A DNA stretch of 8,272 nucleotides from positions 1 through 8,272 of the forward strand of contig JAJYZN010000127.1 in assembly GCA_021799915.1 (NCBI GenBank), written 5' to 3'. The translations under genes were made by a program, and so were the position numbers. Below are positions 6,902 through 8,272 of the stretch, piece by piece. Source of the DNA: Actinomycetes bacterium. GTDB lineage: Bacteria; Actinomycetota; Acidimicrobiia; Acidimicrobiales; RAAP-2. The notes beneath the pieces are model-generated. The model did no database searches. It saw only the letters and a program-made list of their open reading frames with translations, and was not told where the DNA came from. Numbering within the stretch: position 1 is the stretch's first letter; every line of letters starts with the position of its first letter.

Positions 6902-6970
6902 GTGCGGAGGGTGCGGAGGGTGCGTGGGTCGCATGGCCTGTGTTGCCGGACAGGCCGATGGAGCGCGTGA
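6902..6970 (+). CDS. Possible Arg-rich leader peptide (22 codons) coupled to the SDR gene
   Basis: A GTG 8 nt after GGAGG opens a 22-codon frame beginning VRRVRRVRGSHG and ending TGRWSA. It contains seven Arg and two adjacent Cys. Its TGA (6968-6970) overlaps the ATG at 6970 of the SDR as TGATG, a classic translational-coupling arrangement. The first codons are a 9-bp direct repeat (GTGCGGAGG twice, then GTGCGTGGG), so the Arg content may simply reflect the repeat. I cannot recognise any homologous peptide, and a chance ORF of this size is possible in high-GC DNA. The case rests on the ribosome-binding site and the overlap. Confidence 0.3.
   Translation: MRRVRRVRGSHGLCCRTGRWSA
6960..6963 (+). 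promoter_or_regulatory. Shine-Dalgarno that supports the SDR start at 6970
   Basis: GGAG at 6960-6963 is 6 nt before the ATG at 6970. The in-frame ATG at 6958 has only a weak GGACAGG upstream. The conserved SDR core begins four residues after the 6970 start, so 6970 is preferred. Confidence 0.5.
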
Positions 6971-7908
6971 TGGACCAGGTCATCCTCGTCACCGGCGCCT
7001 CGGCTGGGATCGGCCGGGCGTGCGCCGATCGCCTGCATCGACCGGGCGGCACGGGAAAGGTCGGCCAATCCAGCCAAAACGGCCGGTCCGGCCGGACGGT
7101 CGTCGGCGCCAGCCGGCGAGAGACGACCGGTGTGCGGTGGACATCGCTCGTGATGGACGTCGATCGGGACGACTCGGTTGTCGACGGCGTGCAGGCGGTG
7201 CTGGCCGAGCACGGGCGGCTCGACGTCGTCGTCGCCTGTGCGGGGTGGGGGCTGGCCGGCGCTGTCGAAGAAACGCCGATCACCGACGCCAAAGATCAGC
7301 TCGAGACCAACTTCTGGGGAGCCGTACGGGTCGTCAACGCCGCCTTGCCTGCGATGCGCGCCCAGCAAGGCGGCCGCATCGTGCTCATGAGCTCCATCGG
7401 GGGGGTGGTCGCCATCCCCTTCCAGGCCTTCTACTCCGCCAGCAAATTCGCCCTGGAGGGCTACGCCGAGGCTTTGGCCTACGAGGTGGCGCCGTTCGGC
7501 GTGCACGTGACGTTGGTAGAGCCGGGGAACGTCCGGACCGAGTTCACCGCTCGCCGCCGCTCGGTCGGGGCCGCCGGGGCCGCCGGGGCCGCCGGGGCCG
7601 CCGGGGCCGCGAACCACACTGCCGGTACCGACCCCAGCCGAGCGAGCAATCCGGCGACCGACCCGAGCCGGGCTCCCAGTCCCTACGCCGCCGCTGCCCG
7701 CCGGGCAATCGCCGTGATGGAAGCCGACGAGGCTCGCGGCGTGCCTGCCGAGCAGGTCGCTGCGGTGGTGGAGCGCGTCATCCAGAGCGACCGGCCGCCG
7801 CGCCACGTCTCGGTGGGCAAGGCCGGTGAGCGGGTGGGGATCCTGGCTCGCCGCCTGCTCCCCTATCGGGTGTTCGAGTGGGCGGCCCGGGACAGCCTGG
7901 GTGTCTGA
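6970..7908 (+). CDS. Short-chain dehydrogenase/reductase, 17beta-HSD-like classical SDR
   Basis: This is an NAD(P)-dependent oxidoreductase with unknown substrate. From the ATG at 6970 it is 312 residues, longer than the usual 250-290. The cofactor motif TGASAGIG is at 8-15. The usual NNAG is replaced by ACAG at 89-92. The catalytic tetrad is complete: N114 (ETNFWG), S142 (SSIGG), Y155 and K159 (YSASK). VEPGNVRTEF at 183-192 closes the core. The run from N114 to VEPG resembles 17beta-HSD-like and retinol-dehydrogenase-like SDRs. Two insertions stand out. Residues about 23-41 lie between the first helix and the second strand (TVVGASRR), where SDRs normally have a short turn. Residues 200-214 are five Gly-Ala-Ala units followed by two TDPSRA repeats. 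The C-terminus (RLLPYRVFEWAARDSL) is family-like. The gene is divergent from the housekeeping run, with a possible leader ORF coupled to its start. An in-frame ATG at 6958 is the alternative start. Confidence 0.9.
   Translation: MDQVILVTGASAGIGRACADRLHRPGGTGKVGQSSQNGRSGRTVVGASRRETTGVRWTSLVMDVDRDDSVVDGVQAVLAEHGRLDVVVACAGWGLAGAVEETPITDAKDQLETNFWGAVRVVNAALPAMRAQQGGRIVLMSSIGGVVAIPFQAFYSASKFALEGYAEALAYEVAPFGVHVTLVEPGNVRTEFTARRRSVGAAGAAGAAGAAGAANHTAGTDPSRASNPATDPSRAPSPYAAAARRAIAVMEADEARGVPAEQVAAVVERVIQSDRPPRHVSVGKAGERVGILARRLLPYRVFEWAARDSLGV
7567..7611 (+). repeat. 9-bp minisatellite encoding Gly-Ala-Ala x5 in the SDR gene
   Basis: GGGGCCGCC is repeated at 7567, 7576, 7585 and 7594, with a nearly complete fifth copy at 7603-7611 (last base differs). 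It is in frame and encodes (Gly-Ala-Ala)5 just after the conserved VEPGNVRTEF segment, where SDRs have their variable substrate loop. Because the unit is 9 bp, slippage would change loop length without a frameshift. Confidence 0.95.
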
Positions 7909-7931
7909 CGGCTCGAGTCCTGCCCCTGCAC

Positions 7932-7973
7932 CACTGACCGTTCCCCGAACTATCAGCGAATATCTCACTGACC
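7932..7973. repeat. 8-bp direct repeats flanking a 26-bp spacer with a small palindrome
   Basis: CACTGACC occurs at 7932-7939 and 7966-7973. The 26 bp between contain the dyad GTTC-CCC-GAAC (7940-7950) and are visibly less GC-rich than the flanks. This could be an operator-like site or the scar of a small insertion. An 8-bp match by chance is also possible. Confidence 0.4.
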
Positions 7974-7978
7974 TTGAG

Positions 7979-8111
7979 GCCCGTCTCCGGGCGTCTCGGG
8001 CGGCTGGTATCCCAGCCGTGCCACTGTCACGGACAGATGCCAGAGGCATCAGGCCACCGCCTTCTTGGGGCTGGATGAGGCTCCGCCAAGACTGATGACA
8101 GAGCCGGTGGC
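7979..8111 (+). ncRNA. Candidate structured RNA: four consecutive stem-loops plus a long-range helix
   Basis: Four perfect small stems follow one another. Stem 1 is GCCCG-TCTC-CGGGC (7979-7992). Stem 2 is CGGCTGG-TATC-CCAGCCG (8001-8018). Stem 3 is CTGTC-ACG-GACAG (8024-8036). Stem 4 is GATGCC-AGA-GGCATC (8036-8050), sharing one base with stem 3. Then GCCACCG (8053-8059) pairs perfectly with CGGTGGC (8105-8111), enclosing CTTGG/CCAAG (8064-8068 with 8086-8090). No U-run follows any stem, so a terminator is unlikely. Strand is uncertain, since hairpins fold on both; plus is given because it would lie downstream of the SDR. High GC makes chance stems common, but four perfect adjacent ones are notable. 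Confidence 0.25.
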
Positions 8112-8207
8112 GACAGCAGCTTCCCGATCAAAGGAGCAGTCCCCAGCAGTACGTGCCTGGGCGGTCTTCCTCTCCCCTCCATTGGCCTTTCGACCTCCGG
8201 CTCGGGC

Positions 8208-8230
8208 ACACCCCCGCGAACTGCGGGTGT
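8208..8230. repeat. Hairpin near the right edge
   Basis: ACACC (8208-8212) pairs with GGTGT (8226-8230), and CGC (8215-8217) with GCG (8223-8225), around a GAACT loop. Two bulged C residues are on the left side. The following plus-strand sequence is pyrimidine-rich but has no U-run, so I do not call it a terminator. Confidence 0.5.
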
Positions 8231-8272
8231 CCTGGTCCTTCTCCCAGCCCGCCGGGCGAACAGGGAGGGTGG

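Larger units (their letters stand above)
7909..8272. other. Unassigned 364-bp region with tandem hairpins and ambiguous open frames
   Basis: No recognisable gene is present. The region starts with a less GC-rich stretch (about 7940-7975) flanked by direct repeats and is followed by strongly folding sequence (7979-8111). Frames open to the right edge occur on both strands. On plus, an ATG at 8095 overlaps a preceding TGA as TGATG and stays open for 59 codons. On minus, one frame is open from the edge down to a TGA near 8027, and another ends near 8052. None gives a translation I can assign, so either end of a neighbouring gene or no gene at all is possible. Confidence 0.5.

Noticed and set aside
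6718..6957. Extending the SDR to the first in-frame ATG at 6718
   Set aside because: It would add about 80 residues translated from the repeat cluster, ahead of a core that should begin close to the N-terminus. ATG 6970 has a GGAG site and the TGATG overlap.
6486..6957. A tRNA gene (tRNA-Gln is sometimes found near rplY)
   Set aside because: No T-loop GGTTCRA motif paired with an acceptor stem was seen on either strand.
7940..7950. LexA/SOS box (GTTC-CCC-GAAC)
   Set aside because: Arm order and spacing differ from the actinobacterial TCGAAC-N4-GTTCGA site.
6514..8049. A 511-codon minus-strand frame opposite the SDR
   Set aside because: It is a shadow of the SDR gene; the SDR frame carries a full set of family motifs and this one has none.
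7979..8062. Cobalamin riboswitch, suggested by GCCACTGT (8020-8027) after a GGCTGG…CCAGCC stem
   Set aside because: The core GGAA / GGT…AA…TCC segment and the CAG-A-ACC-GCC box are missing or too altered, and no B12-related gene is visible. A covariance-model hit would change this.
7932..8111. Remnant of an insertion sequence, suggested by direct repeats and hairpins
   Set aside because: No transposase fragment or matching terminal inverted repeats could be identified in the window.
8208..8230. Rho-independent terminator
   Set aside because: The stem has a 2-nt bulge and there is no U-run after it on either strand.

Overview
The window is very GC-rich, uses GTG starts freely, and has a gene order of L25, peptidyl-tRNA hydrolase, Mfd, SurA-like protein and MazG. 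That points to a high-GC Actinomycetota chromosome. The SurA-like gene between mfd and mazG, and the CTC-type L25, would suit an Acidimicrobiia-like lineage, but this is inference and no sequence search was possible.

Layout. Positions 1-6485 hold a tight leftward (minus-strand) housekeeping run. In transcription order it is rplY (6485-5832), pth (5753-5184), mfd (5184-1537), a secreted SurA-like chaperone (1524-412) and the N-terminal part of mazG (407 to the left edge). Joints after pth are 1-nt TGATG overlap, 12 nt and 4 nt, so co-transcription is likely. The genes cover translation (5S rRNA binding, peptidyl-tRNA recycling), transcription-coupled DNA repair, envelope protein folding and clean-up of the nucleotide pool.

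Positions 6486-6969 form a 470-odd bp divergent intergenic region. It is rich in structure and repeats: a 14-bp perfect inverted repeat, a second hairpin, three copies of a 19-bp GC repeat (two extending to 27 identical bp), and a possible 22-codon Arg-rich leader ORF that ends in a TGATG overlap with the next gene. That gene, on the plus strand (6970-7908), is a short-chain dehydrogenase/reductase of the 17beta-HSD-like type. It has a complete catalytic tetrad and two low-complexity insertions.

Positions 7909-8272 contain no gene I can recognise. The segment begins with a less GC-rich stretch flanked by 8-bp direct repeats, continues with four back-to-back small hairpins and a long-range helix, and ends in ambiguous open frames that run off the edge.

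A recurring theme is short in-frame tandem repeats (9, 12 and 18 bp) at the termini or in loops of otherwise ordinary proteins: the MazG leader, the Mfd tail and the SDR loop. I found no convincing undescribed multi-gene system. The best leads are the structured segment at 7979-8111, the repeat cluster at 6801-6882, the leader ORF ahead of the SDR, the single in-frame stop between rplY and pth, and an Asn-to-Arg change at a conserved Pth position.
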